Assembly (NCBI RefSeq): GCF_024622975.1 | Contig: NZ_JANJZT010000009.1 | Span: 1-64,000 of the forward strand | DNA from: Blautia caecimuris | Lineage (GTDB): Bacteria; Bacillota; Clostridia; Lachnospirales; Lachnospiraceae | Direction: 5' to 3' | Length of the DNA stretch: 64,000 nucleotides | In this document: in pieces, positions 37,008-45,969 of the stretch | Numbering within the stretch: the stretch's first letter is position 1 | Layout: every line of letters begins with the position of its first letter | Program-made: the position numbers and the translations under genes | Notes under the pieces: generated by a model | The model's database searches: none | The model's input: the letters and a program-made list of their open reading frames with translations, nothing else | What the model was told of the DNA's origin: nothing

Positions 37008-39194
37008 TCACTCCAGCATCAGCGACTCTTCCCACCACTGTCCCGGTTCAAGTCTTTTTTTTCCGCAAAGCCTCTCCTGATATTGTATCTGAATATATAC
37101 GGAATTCTCTGTATAAATCTTCCATGACAGTTTTCTGCCCTCAAAAATCTCCGCACTGCACAGGATTCCTTTTTCCCCGCGGAAACTGTAAAAAGAAACC
37201 TGTTTTTCCGTCCAGATTTTGGGAACAGCAGGAAACAGCCGTATTTTTCCATCCTTCATCTGAAACAGCATTTCCTGAAGAGCATCTGCACTGAACATAT
37301 TTCCCTCAAGAGTAAAGGGTCTGTAGGTAAACTGCGAATATCCTTTTTTCCGAAAATCTCCGTTCAGGTGAAATCCATTACAGCTGCAGAAATTTTCCCA
37401 GAAAATCCTCAGATACTCTGCTGCTTTTTCTCCGTTTCCCTGAACAGCATAAAGATGTGCCATCCATGCAAAGGTATAACCAACCCACTGAGATGTGCCC
37501 AGCCTTTCATAATCCGCAATTACAGCATCGATTATTTCTTTTCCTTCGCCCTCATAATCTATGATTCCCAGAGGTGAAACAGCCATCGCATTTGAAAAAT
37601 GACGATGGGATTCTTCAAGACTTTCATCCGGAGAAAGCATCAGAACCTTATTTTTATTGACTGACAGTTCCGGAAGCCTCTGTCTGATGTGGCGCCACTG
37701 TAATTCTTCTGTTTTCCCCAGCTCACCAGCCAGTTTCTCCAGTGTTTCAAACAGCCGGATCATCAGAGCCAGATCATAATTACTGACAGGTGTCAGCCAT
37801 GATCTTTCCGTATCGTCGTGAATCTCCGGAGAGCTGGATACAGGAAGAACCAGATAACCGTCCTCTGTCTCCTCCAGAAGCGATTGGATAAAAATCCCGG
37901 TTTCCTTCATATAAGGATAAGCTCTTTCCCTCAGAAATTTACTGTCTCCTGTATATCGGTAATATTCTCCAAATGCGTGGGCAAGCCACATCTGGTTGGA
38001 CGGAGAAAGCGAATACATAGGCCAGCCCCCAAGAGGTTTCCCGTCAATTGTCATTGTTCCGGGAAGACAGCAGCCTTCTGCGCCGTAAAATTCTCCGGCA
38101 AACCGTCGCCCCTCATCAAAAAGACTCCAGAGAAAATCTAAAAAGCATCGTCCTTCTTCCAGATGGTTTGCCTTCAGATAATGGGTATAGGACAATTCTG
38201 TATTCAGATCGTTATGGTAATCTCCCTTCCACGGAGGAAGCGTTCCCTCATCTGCGGTCCACACTCCCTGAAGAGGCATAGGGACGCCTCCTTCTCTGGA
38301 CGTTGAAGCAAACAGATAATTGGTCATATACCACTGCTTTTCCATAAATTTATCAGGAATACAGATACCGCTCTCTTCAAAATAATCCTTCCACCATTTT
38401 TTATGAGAATCAAAAAGTTCATCACCTGCTGACAGAGCGCCGAGAACCTGCTGCTTTCCCTGTTCCATCCAGCAGTCTCCGTCTTCTGATGAGACAATCT
38501 TCCAGACGATTCTTGTCACAGAGTCTTTTTTTCTTCTCCCAACAATCACTCCATAAGAAAATTCATCATTTACAGGCTGGCAGAACCATTGCAGCTCTCC
38601 CTCCTGTTTTTTTATCACAGGAGGATATTTCAGATCCTTCAGATTCCCCTGGGAAATCTGTCTTTCTTCCTGGCAATAAACGTACTCTTTTTCCGTTCCT
38701 TTTTCTCCGAATTCCGGATTTTTCAGTTCCACAGAAAATTCCGTTTCCCGAGCTTCAACCTCTATGATCCCAACTTGTTCCACTGCATGGACCCAAGCTG
38801 AAATCCTGACAGTCTCTTTCCGGCTTCTGAACCTCATTTCCGCTTTTGCTGTTTCCAGGTTTAAGACAGATTCGATTTCTCCGTCAATACCGTAAAAATG
38901 AAGCAGGATCCTGCCTGCAGTTAATTTTGTAGGTGATGGATAATAATAGGGAGCATCAAAGATTTCCCGGATTTTTGCAGTATTTCCTGCCTTTGCAAGT
39001 TTCACAAGATTTTTCCAGGTAAACTCTTTATTCTGCTCCCACAAAACAGTTCTGTCCCATAAATCTGTACGGTCCAGACTAAACCTTATCTCTTCAGGAC
39101 TGCCCCAGCAGAGGCAGCCGCATTTTCCATTTCCCAGCGGAACAGCCTCGTCCCACCGGGAAATATTTTCTTTCCAGTTATAAGTAATATTCAT
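37008..39194 (-). CDS. GH95-like glycoside hydrolase (alpha-L-fucosidase/galactosidase clan)
   Basis: A cytoplasmic protein of 728 residues. The N-terminal beta-sandwich begins WDEAVPLGNGKCGCLCWG, as in GH95. The (alpha/alpha)6 barrel holds PPWKGDYHNDLNTELSY, VSSSPEIHDD (general-acid Glu) and LEGNMFSADALQEMLFQ. Compared with the bifidobacterial fucosidase AfcA, the Asn of the N-x-N pair appears as Asp (DLN) and the base Asp of the IDGN motif as Glu, so substrate and mechanism may differ. No signal peptide is visible, so it should act on an imported oligosaccharide. The start is ATG 39194; the ribosome site is weak, suggesting coupling to the small gene just upstream. Confidence 0.75.
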   Translation of the reverse strand: MNITYNWKENISRWDEAVPLGNGKCGCLCWGSPEEIRFSLDRTDLWDRTVLWEQNKEFTWKNLVKLAKAGNTAKIREIFDAPYYYPSPTKLTAGRILLHFYGIDGEIESVLNLETAKAEMRFRSRKETVRISAWVHAVEQVGIIEVEARETEFSVELKNPEFGEKGTEKEYVYCQEERQISQGNLKDLKYPPVIKKQEGELQWFCQPVNDEFSYGVIVGRRKKDSVTRIVWKIVSSEDGDCWMEQGKQQVLGALSAGDELFDSHKKWWKDYFEESGICIPDKFMEKQWYMTNYLFASTSREGGVPMPLQGVWTADEGTLPPWKGDYHNDLNTELSYTHYLKANHLEEGRCFLDFLWSLFDEGRRFAGEFYGAEGCCLPGTMTIDGKPLGGWPMYSLSPSNQMWLAHAFGEYYRYTGDSKFLRERAYPYMKETGIFIQSLLEETEDGYLVLPVSSSPEIHDDTERSWLTPVSNYDLALMIRLFETLEKLAGELGKTEELQWRHIRQRLPELSVNKNKVLMLSPDESLEESHRHFSNAMAVSPLGIIDYEGEGKEIIDAVIADYERLGTSQWVGYTFAWMAHLYAVQGNGEKAAEYLRIFWENFCSCNGFHLNGDFRKKGYSQFTYRPFTLEGNMFSADALQEMLFQMKDGKIRLFPAVPKIWTEKQVSFYSFRGEKGILCSAEIFEGRKLSWKIYTENSVYIQIQYQERLCGKKRLEPGQWWEESLMLE

Positions 39195-39204
39195 GTACAA
39201 AGTC

Positions 39205-39384
39205 TCACTTGAATTGTCTGTTATAAAGATATAAAAGAAGAATCAGTCCGGCAAGTCCCAGAAGCATTACCAACAGCCCCTGCGGTCCTACATTTTTCTG
39301 TCCCAGTACTACAAGCGCCACACAAATAATAAAAAATATAGCTGCCAGAACGGTTTTTAAAACACTCTTTGTTCTTTCATTCAT
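39205..39384 (-). CDS. Small two-helix membrane protein in the sugar ABC operon (DUF6903-like)
   Basis: This 59-residue frame starts at ATG 39384 with GGAGG nine bases upstream. It has a short charged start (MNERTKS), two hydrophobic helices (about 10-24 and 32-50) joined by GQKNVGPQG, and a basic end YNRQFK. It sits 28 bp after the second permease gene and 10 bp before the hydrolase gene. From memory it resembles the DUF6903 family of small proteins next to sugar ABC transporters in Lachnospiraceae; a search is needed. A role as a transporter accessory subunit is plausible. Confidence 0.7.
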   Translation of the reverse strand: MNERTKSVLKTVLAAIFFIICVALVVLGQKNVGPQGLLVMLLGLAGLILLLYLYNRQFK

Positions 39385-39412
39385 TTTATTTACCTCCTGT
39401 TCCGCACACTGA

Positions 39413-40303
39413 TCAGCCTTTCAGACCGCCAAGAGTCATACCCTGTGTCAGTTTCTTCTGTACACAGATATATAAAATCAGTGTAGGGATCATAACAATA
39501 ACCAGTCCCGCATACATCTGTCCGTACTGAACTGCTGATTTCTGGGCTGCCATCAGATTCATAAGTCCTACCGGAAGGGTTTTTATCTCCGGTCTGGTGA
39601 GCAGGGTCATGGAAATAATATATTCATTCCAGAATGCCAAAAAGTTAAACAGAATTACTGTCACAATACTTGGCTTTGCCATAGGCATGATAACCTGAAT
39701 CATAGTTCTCCAGTATCCGGCTCCGTCCACATAAGCCGCTTCCTCGTAATCTTTTGCCAGTGATTTAAAATAACCGGACAGCAGATAAATGGTAAAGGGA
39801 AGCGCGGTTGATGCATATACAAGCGCCAGAATAAACAGATTGTTCAGGAAAAACGGCTCTCCGAACCACTGACGCAGTTTTCCGTCTGCATTATTGAGCA
39901 TCAAAAAGATCGGTACAACAATATAGTTTACATTAATAAAAAGTCCTGCCATAAACATAACATTCCAGATCTTCTGGCTCTTAAATTTGAATCTGGACAG
40001 TACATAAGCTGCCGGAAGAGCGATCACGATCAGAAGCAGGATACCCAGGACCGTTACAAACACAGAATTCAGCATATAAGAACCCATGTTTGCAGTTTCC
40101 CACGCATCTGTAAAGTTCTGGAAATGGAATCCTTTCGGAAGCGCCCATGGACTTCCGTAAAACTCTGAATTCTCTTTAATTGAAGCAACAAATACCCAGG
40201 CAACAGGAACAATGATCGTAACTGCCAGAAGCCCCAGTATCAGATAGATAAATACTTTTGCCACCTTGGAACTGGCAGTACTGTTTTTCGTCATATCAGC
40301 CAT
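39413..40303 (-). CDS. Carbohydrate ABC transporter permease (MalG/CUT1 type)
   Basis: The 296-residue inner-membrane permease has six helices. The EAA loop that docks on the ATPase is EEAAYVDGAGYWRTMIQVIMPMAKP. The C-terminus GMTLGGLKG is typical of MalG-type subunits. It starts 12 bp after the first permease, with AAGGAGGG. No ATPase gene is in the operon, as usual in Firmicutes, where a shared MsmK-like ATPase serves many importers. Confidence 0.93.
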   Translation of the reverse strand: MADMTKNSTASSKVAKVFIYLILGLLAVTIIVPVAWVFVASIKENSEFYGSPWALPKGFHFQNFTDAWETANMGSYMLNSVFVTVLGILLLIVIALPAAYVLSRFKFKSQKIWNVMFMAGLFINVNYIVVPIFLMLNNADGKLRQWFGEPFFLNNLFILALVYASTALPFTIYLLSGYFKSLAKDYEEAAYVDGAGYWRTMIQVIMPMAKPSIVTVILFNFLAFWNEYIISMTLLTRPEIKTLPVGLMNLMAAQKSAVQYGQMYAGLVIVMIPTLILYICVQKKLTQGMTLGGLKG

Positions 40304-40315
40304 TTTTCACCCTCC

Positions 40316-41215
40316 TTAGAATTCAATTTCTTCACGTTTGGTCACCGCATTGAGAACAGCGGCCAGCGCAAAGGAAAACAGGAATACCGCAACACCGATG
40401 GCCATACCATATCCATAGGAAGAGTTGGTGTAAGCTTCCTGATACATGTAGCTTAAGAATACATTGGAAGCTCCGTCCGGTCCGCCGTTTGTCATTGCTT
40501 TTACCATCAGGAAACTCATATTAATAGTACTGATAACAAAGAATGTCAGAGTGGTACGAATATTAGTCCAGATCAGCGGAAGAGTAATTGAGAAAAACTG
40601 TTTGATCCTTCCCGCGCCTTCCAGACTTGCTGATTCATAGAGACTGTCCGGAATGTTTGCCATACTTGCCATGTACATAACCATATAATATCCAATGGCC
40701 TGCCATACCATGGCGATAATAATACTGTAAATAACAAGATCCTGACTTCCAAGCCAGAGGATAGGATTGTCCACCCCATTCTGTCCCCGGAACAGATTCA
40801 AAAAGGAGTTCAGAAGTCCCTGATTCGGATCATAGATAGCAGAGAAAATAGCGCTGATCACTACAACAGAAAGAATATTCGGGATGTAAAAAACAACACG
40901 GAAGAATGTCTGCCCTTTCAGTTTTTCTCTTGTAAGAATAGCGGCAAAAATAATCGCCATACCAAAAGTAACAATAGTAACAATCACGATCAGAAGAACA
41001 GAGTTCTGAAACGCCTGATAAAATTTATCGCTCTGTAACAGTATTTTGAAGTTATCAAGACCTACAAAAGTTTTTTCAGCTGTATATCCGCCCCATTTAT
41101 AAAGAGACATTCTGAAAACATCAATGGTAGGGATCAACATAAAAATAGCAAAAAGAATTACTGCCGGCGCCAGACAGCAGAAAATAAACCGGCTTCTTCC
41201 CTTTTTTTTCGTCAT
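40316..41215 (-). CDS. Carbohydrate ABC transporter permease (MalF/CUT1 type)
   Basis: The 299-residue permease has six helices. The EAA loop reads YESASLEGAGRIKQFFSITLP. The N-terminal KKKGRSRFIFCCLAPAVILF is a typical first helix. It pairs with the downstream MalG-type subunit to form the channel. GAAAGGAG precedes the ATG. A stem-loop at 41240-41271 separates it from the binding-protein gene. Confidence 0.93.
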   Translation of the reverse strand: MTKKKGRSRFIFCCLAPAVILFAIFMLIPTIDVFRMSLYKWGGYTAEKTFVGLDNFKILLQSDKFYQAFQNSVLLIVIVTIVTFGMAIIFAAILTREKLKGQTFFRVVFYIPNILSVVVISAIFSAIYDPNQGLLNSFLNLFRGQNGVDNPILWLGSQDLVIYSIIIAMVWQAIGYYMVMYMASMANIPDSLYESASLEGAGRIKQFFSITLPLIWTNIRTTLTFFVISTINMSFLMVKAMTNGGPDGASNVFLSYMYQEAYTNSSYGYGMAIGVAVFLFSFALAAVLNAVTKREEIEF

Positions 41216-41239
41216 GGTTCTTCTCCTTTCTTTATCCCG

Positions 41240-41271
41240 AAAAACGGACGGTAGTATTCACCGTCCGTTTT
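41240..41271 (-). terminator. Intercistronic stem-loop between binding protein and permease genes
   Basis: An 11-bp perfect stem AAACGGACGGT/ACCGTCCGTTT (41242-41252 with 41260-41270) is followed on the minus strand by T5. It is likely a partial terminator or RNA-stabilising hairpin that keeps binding protein in excess over permease. Confidence 0.75.
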
Positions 41272-41308
41272 TTCAGATACCATATTTAATTATGTCAGGA
41301 TCCTGGCT

Positions 41309-42631
41309 TTATTTCAAAGCGCCGCGAAGGGTATCACTGTCTTTTTTGATCTGCTCTACCCAATCATCTACTGTCTTATCACCGCTGACAAGAGAGTTGA
41401 TCGGATCAAAGAATGTTGTACGAACGGTTACACCTTCTACCGGCTCAGTTGTCGCAAAAGCATCCATAACAGCTACTGCACCATCATCATAGATAGAATA
41501 ATAAATTTTTGCATCGCCCTCAAGTTTGTCTGTCATTCCCTGGATCGGCTGAACTGCTCCACCGTCTTTTGCAAAAATCTCAGCTGCTTCATCAGAGTAC
41601 AGATATGCGATAAACTGTTTTCCAAGGTCTTTGTTTACAGCGCCCTTCGGCATCCAGATCTGCTCAAAGAAGGAATAAGAAGCTCTCTCTCCGCCTTCCT
41701 CTACTGCCGGAAGTGCTGTGAATCCCCACTCAAAGCCGTCTGCACGAGGAGCGTCTGCCATCTCGCCGATTACCCAGTTTCCGTTTGGCATAAACAGAGC
41801 CTTATTGTCAAGGATCAGCTGCTGGTTTTTACGGAAATCATTGTCATTTGCGTTTGCCGGAGTTGTCTTCTCTGTATAGGAAGCCAGCTTCTCAATGATC
41901 TCAAATGTTTTCTTTGCTCCGTCTGTTTCCCATACGCCTTCGCCGTATTTCAGAGCTTCCTGGAATGTTTCAGCGCCGGCAGTCTCATGAAGCAGTGCAT
42001 AGAAGAATGCGTCAAAGTATCCTGCTGTAGGATATGTAAACAGTGCAATATCTTCCTCTTTTGCCTTTTCGCCAAGTTCCCACATTTCATCCCATGTCTC
42101 AGGAACTTCCCAGCCTTTTTCCTCGAACAGTCCTTTGTTGTAGAACAGTCCGCAAGGTCCGTAGAACATCGGCATCAGATATGTTTTTCCGTCTCCGTAA
42201 GGATTTGTAATAGAGTTGTCCACAAATCCCGGAAGGATCTTGTCTTTTACAGTTACATCCTCTCCCGGTACTGTCATTTCCAGTACGTCAGTCATTTCCT
42301 CTACGTTATTGTCCTTAACAAAGGTTTCTGTAAGAGCAGATTCAGATCCCACTGCTCTCATGATAACATCCGGATAATCACCGGATTTCATAGCCGGTGT
42401 AATGATATCTTCAAGCTTCTTGTCGATTGTGAGTTCTACCTTTACTCCCGGATTTGCCTCTTCAAATTTTGCGCAAACATTTTTCCACATATCCTGTCCA
42501 TATGCGGTTTCTACAACAGCCAGTTTCAGAGTCTGCTCTTCATCTGCCATAACAGTTGTTGCCATTCCTGACATTGCGCCTGCTGCCATAACTGCTGAGA
42601 GTGCAAGACTGGTAATTTTTTTTGCTTTCAT
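41309..42631 (-). CDS. Extracellular sugar-binding protein of the ABC importer
   Basis: This 440-residue family 1 solute-binding protein has a signal peptide (about residues 1-29, ending ATTVMA) and the typical SBP body (FEEANPGVKVEL, YPDVIM, MPMFYGPCGLFYNKGLFEEKGWEVPETWDE). Unlike most Gram-positive sugar-binding proteins it has no Cys at the cleavage region and so no lipobox; it looks like a signal peptidase I substrate. How it stays at the membrane is unclear. AAAGGAGG precedes the ATG. First gene of the importer operon, divergent from the AraC regulator. Ligand is probably an oligosaccharide later cut by the GH95-like enzyme. Confidence 0.9.
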   Translation of the reverse strand: MKAKKITSLALSAVMAAGAMSGMATTVMADEEQTLKLAVVETAYGQDMWKNVCAKFEEANPGVKVELTIDKKLEDIITPAMKSGDYPDVIMRAVGSESALTETFVKDNNVEEMTDVLEMTVPGEDVTVKDKILPGFVDNSITNPYGDGKTYLMPMFYGPCGLFYNKGLFEEKGWEVPETWDEMWELGEKAKEEDIALFTYPTAGYFDAFFYALLHETAGAETFQEALKYGEGVWETDGAKKTFEIIEKLASYTEKTTPANANDNDFRKNQQLILDNKALFMPNGNWVIGEMADAPRADGFEWGFTALPAVEEGGERASYSFFEQIWMPKGAVNKDLGKQFIAYLYSDEAAEIFAKDGGAVQPIQGMTDKLEGDAKIYYSIYDDGAVAVMDAFATTEPVEGVTVRTTFFDPINSLVSGDKTVDDWVEQIKKDSDTLRGALK

Positions 42632-42934
42632 CTCATATCCTCCTTTAGATTTTGTACATAAGATACAAAAACTTTTTGTTTTCTTAATAATAACTCATTA
42701 AAATTACTTTTTCAATTTATATATTGCTGTATACTTTAGAAATATTGCTATGAGTTACAGATTCAACGACAATATTACTTCTAATTGATATTTTTCTCAT
42801 ATTTTGATTGTTCAGAGCACCGGCATCTGTTAGACTGTAGTTACTGTAACATTCTCCTGAACATATTCTGATCTGTATGTTTCCAAGAAAAACGGAACCG
42901 AAAACCTTATCACTTTCTATGGAGCAGCCGTGTT
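42632..42934. promoter_or_regulatory. Divergent regulatory region with ATATTGCT direct repeats
   Basis: This gene-free 303-bp stretch lies between the binding-protein gene and araC. ATATTGCT begins at 42721 and again at 42742, exactly 21 bp apart, and a weaker ATATTACT begins at 42772. AraC-family activators bind direct repeats about two helical turns apart, so these are good candidate operators. The region is AT-rich; no unambiguous -35/-10 pair was assigned. Confidence 0.45.
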
Positions 42935-43864
42935 ATGATATATGAAAGTATACCTCTTGCCAAAGATCTTTCTGTAGAAAAAATTTATACCATCCATTAC
43001 TTTGAATACTGCAATGACTTTTCCTATCCGGGTGAACAGCATGATTTCTGGGAATTTCAATGTGTAGATAAAGGAACTGCCCGGATTCAGGCAGATGAAG
43101 AAGTTCATGTCCTTACTCACGGTCAGATAATTTTTCACCGTCCCAACGAATTTCACAACCTGTCGGCAACCGGAAATCATGCCCCTAATATTGTAGTTGT
43201 TTCCTTTGCCTGTAATTCTCCCTGTATGAGTTTTTTTGAAAAACAGATTCTGACCCTTTCGGATACAGAGCGAACCCTGATCGGAAAAATCATCGCTGAG
43301 GCCCGGCGGTGCATTGCCTCTCCTCTTGACGACCCCTATCTTCATAAAATGGAATTAAGAAAAGACAGCCCTGTGGGTTCCCAGCAGCTTCTTGTTCTTT
43401 ATCTGGAACAGCTTCTGATACATATGCTCCGAAGATATACTACACAGGTACCGCACTGTGTCAGAAACATTGGCGACCCCTCATTTGAATCTTCTGCCTG
43501 CCGGAGGATCACCCGTTATCTGGAGGATCATATCTGTGAATCCCTTTCCCTTGAAGCAATCTGCCATGACAATCTCATCGGAAGATCCCAGCTTCAGAAA
43601 ATCTTCCGTGAGGAATACGGCTGCGGAGTGATCGACTTTTTTTCTCATATGAAGATCAATTTTGCCAGACAGCTAATCCGGGAAAATGACATGAATTTCA
43701 CACAGATCTCGGAATTTCTGGGCTATTCCTCCATTCATTATTTTTCCAGACAGTTTAAAAAACTCTGCGGAATGACGCCTACAGAGTACGCGCTTTCTAT
43801 TAAAGCCATCTCCGAACGTCCTCAGAATTCTGAAAAAGACATAAAAAATGGAGCCGATGACTAA
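42935..43864 (+). CDS. AraC-family transcriptional regulator
   Basis: The 309-residue regulator has an N-terminal cupin-like sensing domain (about 10-130; HDFWEFQCVDKG, GQIIFHRPNEFHNL) and two C-terminal helix-turn-helix units (about 195-295; LSLEAICHDNLIGRSQLQKIF and FTQISEFLGYSSIHYFSRQFK). It probably activates the divergent sugar importer and hydrolase operon on sensing its sugar. GGAG lies seven bases before the ATG. Its stop codon overlaps the stop of the convergent PhoR-like kinase gene by 4 bp. Confidence 0.92.
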   Translation: MIYESIPLAKDLSVEKIYTIHYFEYCNDFSYPGEQHDFWEFQCVDKGTARIQADEEVHVLTHGQIIFHRPNEFHNLSATGNHAPNIVVVSFACNSPCMSFFEKQILTLSDTERTLIGKIIAEARRCIASPLDDPYLHKMELRKDSPVGSQQLLVLYLEQLLIHMLRRYTTQVPHCVRNIGDPSFESSACRRITRYLEDHICESLSLEAICHDNLIGRSQLQKIFREEYGCGVIDFFSHMKINFARQLIRENDMNFTQISEFLGYSSIHYFSRQFKKLCGMTPTEYALSIKAISERPQNSEKDIKNGADD

Positions 43865-45192
43865 AACATCAGCTCCATTTTTGTCCCCTTTCCGGGCTCA
43901 CTGTCAAGATTGATCTTTGCTTTATGAAGCGCAGCCCCATGCTTTACAATAGAAAGCCCCAGTCCTGTGCCTCCGGTCTGACGGGAATGACTTTTATCCA
44001 CCCGGTAAAACCTCTCAAAAATACGTCTCTGTTCATTCTTCGGAATACCGATCCCATTATCCCCCACAAAATAGCATGGATGATGTCCTTCCTGCCCTGC
44101 AAACACCCGGACAGTTCCTCCTGCATCGGTATAGCGGATGGCATTGTCCGCAATATTATAGAACATTTCATAAAGAACCTGCCGGATTCCTCGCACCGCC
44201 ACATGCTCCCCTTCCAGAACAAGACTGATCTGCTTTTTCTCTGCCGAAGGCTGGAGATGATACACAATGTCCTCTGCCAGCTCATAAATATCTACTGCCT
44301 CAAATGGCATGTCGCTGTTTTTCTCATCAAGCCTTGAAAGCTGGATGATATCTGACACAAGAGAACTTAAACGGCTTGCCTCATGGTAAATCCTTCCGGA
44401 AAATTCAGGAACCTTGTCTTCTCCCACCATTCCGTTCATCATCAGCTCCGCATAACCGGAAATAGACATCAGAGGGGTTTTCAGTTCGTGAGAAACATTG
44501 GCAGAAAATTCTCTTCGCATTGCCTCAGCCTCCTTCAGCTCCTCCAGCTGAGACGCGATCTGTTTATTCTGCTGGTCTACCCGTACAAGAAGGGGACGCA
44601 GCTCCTCATATCTTACATCTTTCAGAGGGTGCTCCAGATCCAGCTCATTAATGGGCGCGATCAGCTCCTTTGTCTGTCTCTGAACCAGGAAAAATTCCAG
44701 GGCCAGAATCCCCAGCATAAGAATCCCCAGCAGCGTAAAGCTGGAAAATAAAGTAAGGAACACACTGTCAGTTGTTCTTGCCACCCGAAGGATATTTCCA
44801 TTATCCAGCTTCATGGCACAGTAAAAGGTCTGCTCGGAAAAAGTTTCCGAAAATCTTACGATCTCCCCATAGCCTTTTTCCTTTGCCTTCACAAACTCCG
44901 GGCGTTCCCCATGATTTTCCAGCTGATCCGCCTCTGTCTCCGAATCATACAGAACATTGCCCTCATTGTCTGTAACTGTGATCCTTGTAGCATTGATCTC
45001 TTTTACATTGCTTTCCAGATAATCCAGTCCGGCTGCTTCGATACCGGCCCGAATGTATTCCACCTCATCCCGCACACTCTGTTTCATAAATACGTCAAAC
45101 TTGTCATACATGACAAAGCTTGCAGCCAGAAAGGTCAGAAGAACAGACAGGATTACAAGAAAGCTTCCGTGATTTAAAATTCTCTGTCTCAT
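43861..45192 (-). CDS. phoR: PhoR-type sensor histidine kinase
   Basis: The 443-residue kinase has membrane segments near residues 10-28 and 145-165, an external PAS-like region between them, an H-box VSHELKTPLMSISGYAE, an N-box NIADNAIRYTD, and G-boxes VGDNGIGIP and GGTGLGLSIVKH. With the regulator before it (2-bp gap) and the Na/Pi symporter upstream, it most likely senses phosphate starvation. The PhoR name rests on family resemblance and context, not on a unique residue. Confidence 0.8.
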   Translation of the reverse strand: MRQRILNHGSFLVILSVLLTFLAASFVMYDKFDVFMKQSVRDEVEYIRAGIEAAGLDYLESNVKEINATRITVTDNEGNVLYDSETEADQLENHGERPEFVKAKEKGYGEIVRFSETFSEQTFYCAMKLDNGNILRVARTTDSVFLTLFSSFTLLGILMLGILALEFFLVQRQTKELIAPINELDLEHPLKDVRYEELRPLLVRVDQQNKQIASQLEELKEAEAMRREFSANVSHELKTPLMSISGYAELMMNGMVGEDKVPEFSGRIYHEASRLSSLVSDIIQLSRLDEKNSDMPFEAVDIYELAEDIVYHLQPSAEKKQISLVLEGEHVAVRGIRQVLYEMFYNIADNAIRYTDAGGTVRVFAGQEGHHPCYFVGDNGIGIPKNEQRRIFERFYRVDKSHSRQTGGTGLGLSIVKHGAALHKAKINLDSEPGKGTKMELMF

Positions 45193-45193
45193 T

Positions 45194-45862
45194 TTATTCT
45201 CCGATCCTGTATCCTACTCCCCGTATGGTTTCCACCATGTTTCCTGCTTCTCTCAGTTTCTGACGAAGTGTTCTCACATGTACGTCCACAGTTCTTGTCT
45301 CTCCGTCAAAATCATATCCCCACACATGACAGAGGATCTGATTTCTGCTCATAACAAGTCCCTTGTTCTCTATCAGATACTGCAAAAGCTCAAATTCCTT
45401 TCTGGTAAGCTCCACCTTCTGATCTCCAAGATGTACTTCATGACGTCCCACCGATATTCTCAGTTCTCCGCAGTGAAGCTCTCTGTTTTCCTCTTTCCTG
45501 CTGCACCGGCGAAGCACTGCTTTTACTCTTGCAACAAACTCCATCATACCAAAAGGCTTTGTGATATAGTCGTCCGCTCCGGCTTCCAGTCCCCGTACCT
45601 TGTCAAATTCCGCATCCTTTGCCGTAACCATGATCACAGGGATGTTTTTTGTATCAGGAGAGGACTTCAGCCTGGTCAGAATGCCGTATCCGTCCTCACC
45701 CGGAAGCATGATATCCAGAAGGATCAGGGACGGAAGTTCTTTTTTCATGGCTGAGCAAAGCTCTTTTCCATCTGCCAGTCCCTTTGCTGTAAATCCGGTA
45801 GTTTCAAGGGTATATACCAGAAGCTCCCTGATATTTTTTTCATCTTCCACACAGTAGATCAT
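45194..45862 (-). CDS. phoB: PhoB/PhoP-type response regulator
   Basis: The 222-residue OmpR-family regulator has YCVEDEKNIRELL and SLILLDIMLPGEDG (phosphoacceptor Asp) and a Lys in DDYITKPFGM. The winged helix has ELTRKEFELLQYL and ends GVGYRIGE, close to PhoB/PhoP. It precedes phoR. Target phosphate genes probably include the symporter upstream, though no certain Pho box was found. Confidence 0.82.
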   Translation of the reverse strand: MIYCVEDEKNIRELLVYTLETTGFTAKGLADGKELCSAMKKELPSLILLDIMLPGEDGYGILTRLKSSPDTKNIPVIMVTAKDAEFDKVRGLEAGADDYITKPFGMMEFVARVKAVLRRCSRKEENRELHCGELRISVGRHEVHLGDQKVELTRKEFELLQYLIENKGLVMSRNQILCHVWGYDFDGETRTVDVHVRTLRQKLREAGNMVETIRGVGYRIGE

Positions 45863-45893
45863 GAACTGTCCTCCTTATCTTCATATATGCCAT

Positions 45894-45936
45894 AAAAGCT
45901 GCTGAGGAATTTCCCTCCGGAAATTCCCACAACAGC
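45894..45936 (-). terminator. Stem-loop between the Na/Pi symporter and phoB genes
   Basis: The minus strand can pair GGCTGTTGTGGGAATTTCC with GGAAATTCCTCAGCAGC, followed by TTTTATGG. The short T-run suggests a weak terminator or attenuator, letting some transcription pass into the regulator gene. Confidence 0.55.
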
Positions 45937-45969
45937 CTTATATGATCTGCCTTCAGTTTTTACTGACGC

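Noticed and set aside
42681-42691. TTCTTAATAAT upstream of the sugar-binding protein as a third operator of the left-end regulators
   Set aside because: Only 11 bases match, there is no second repeat 10 bp away, and the region is AT-rich.
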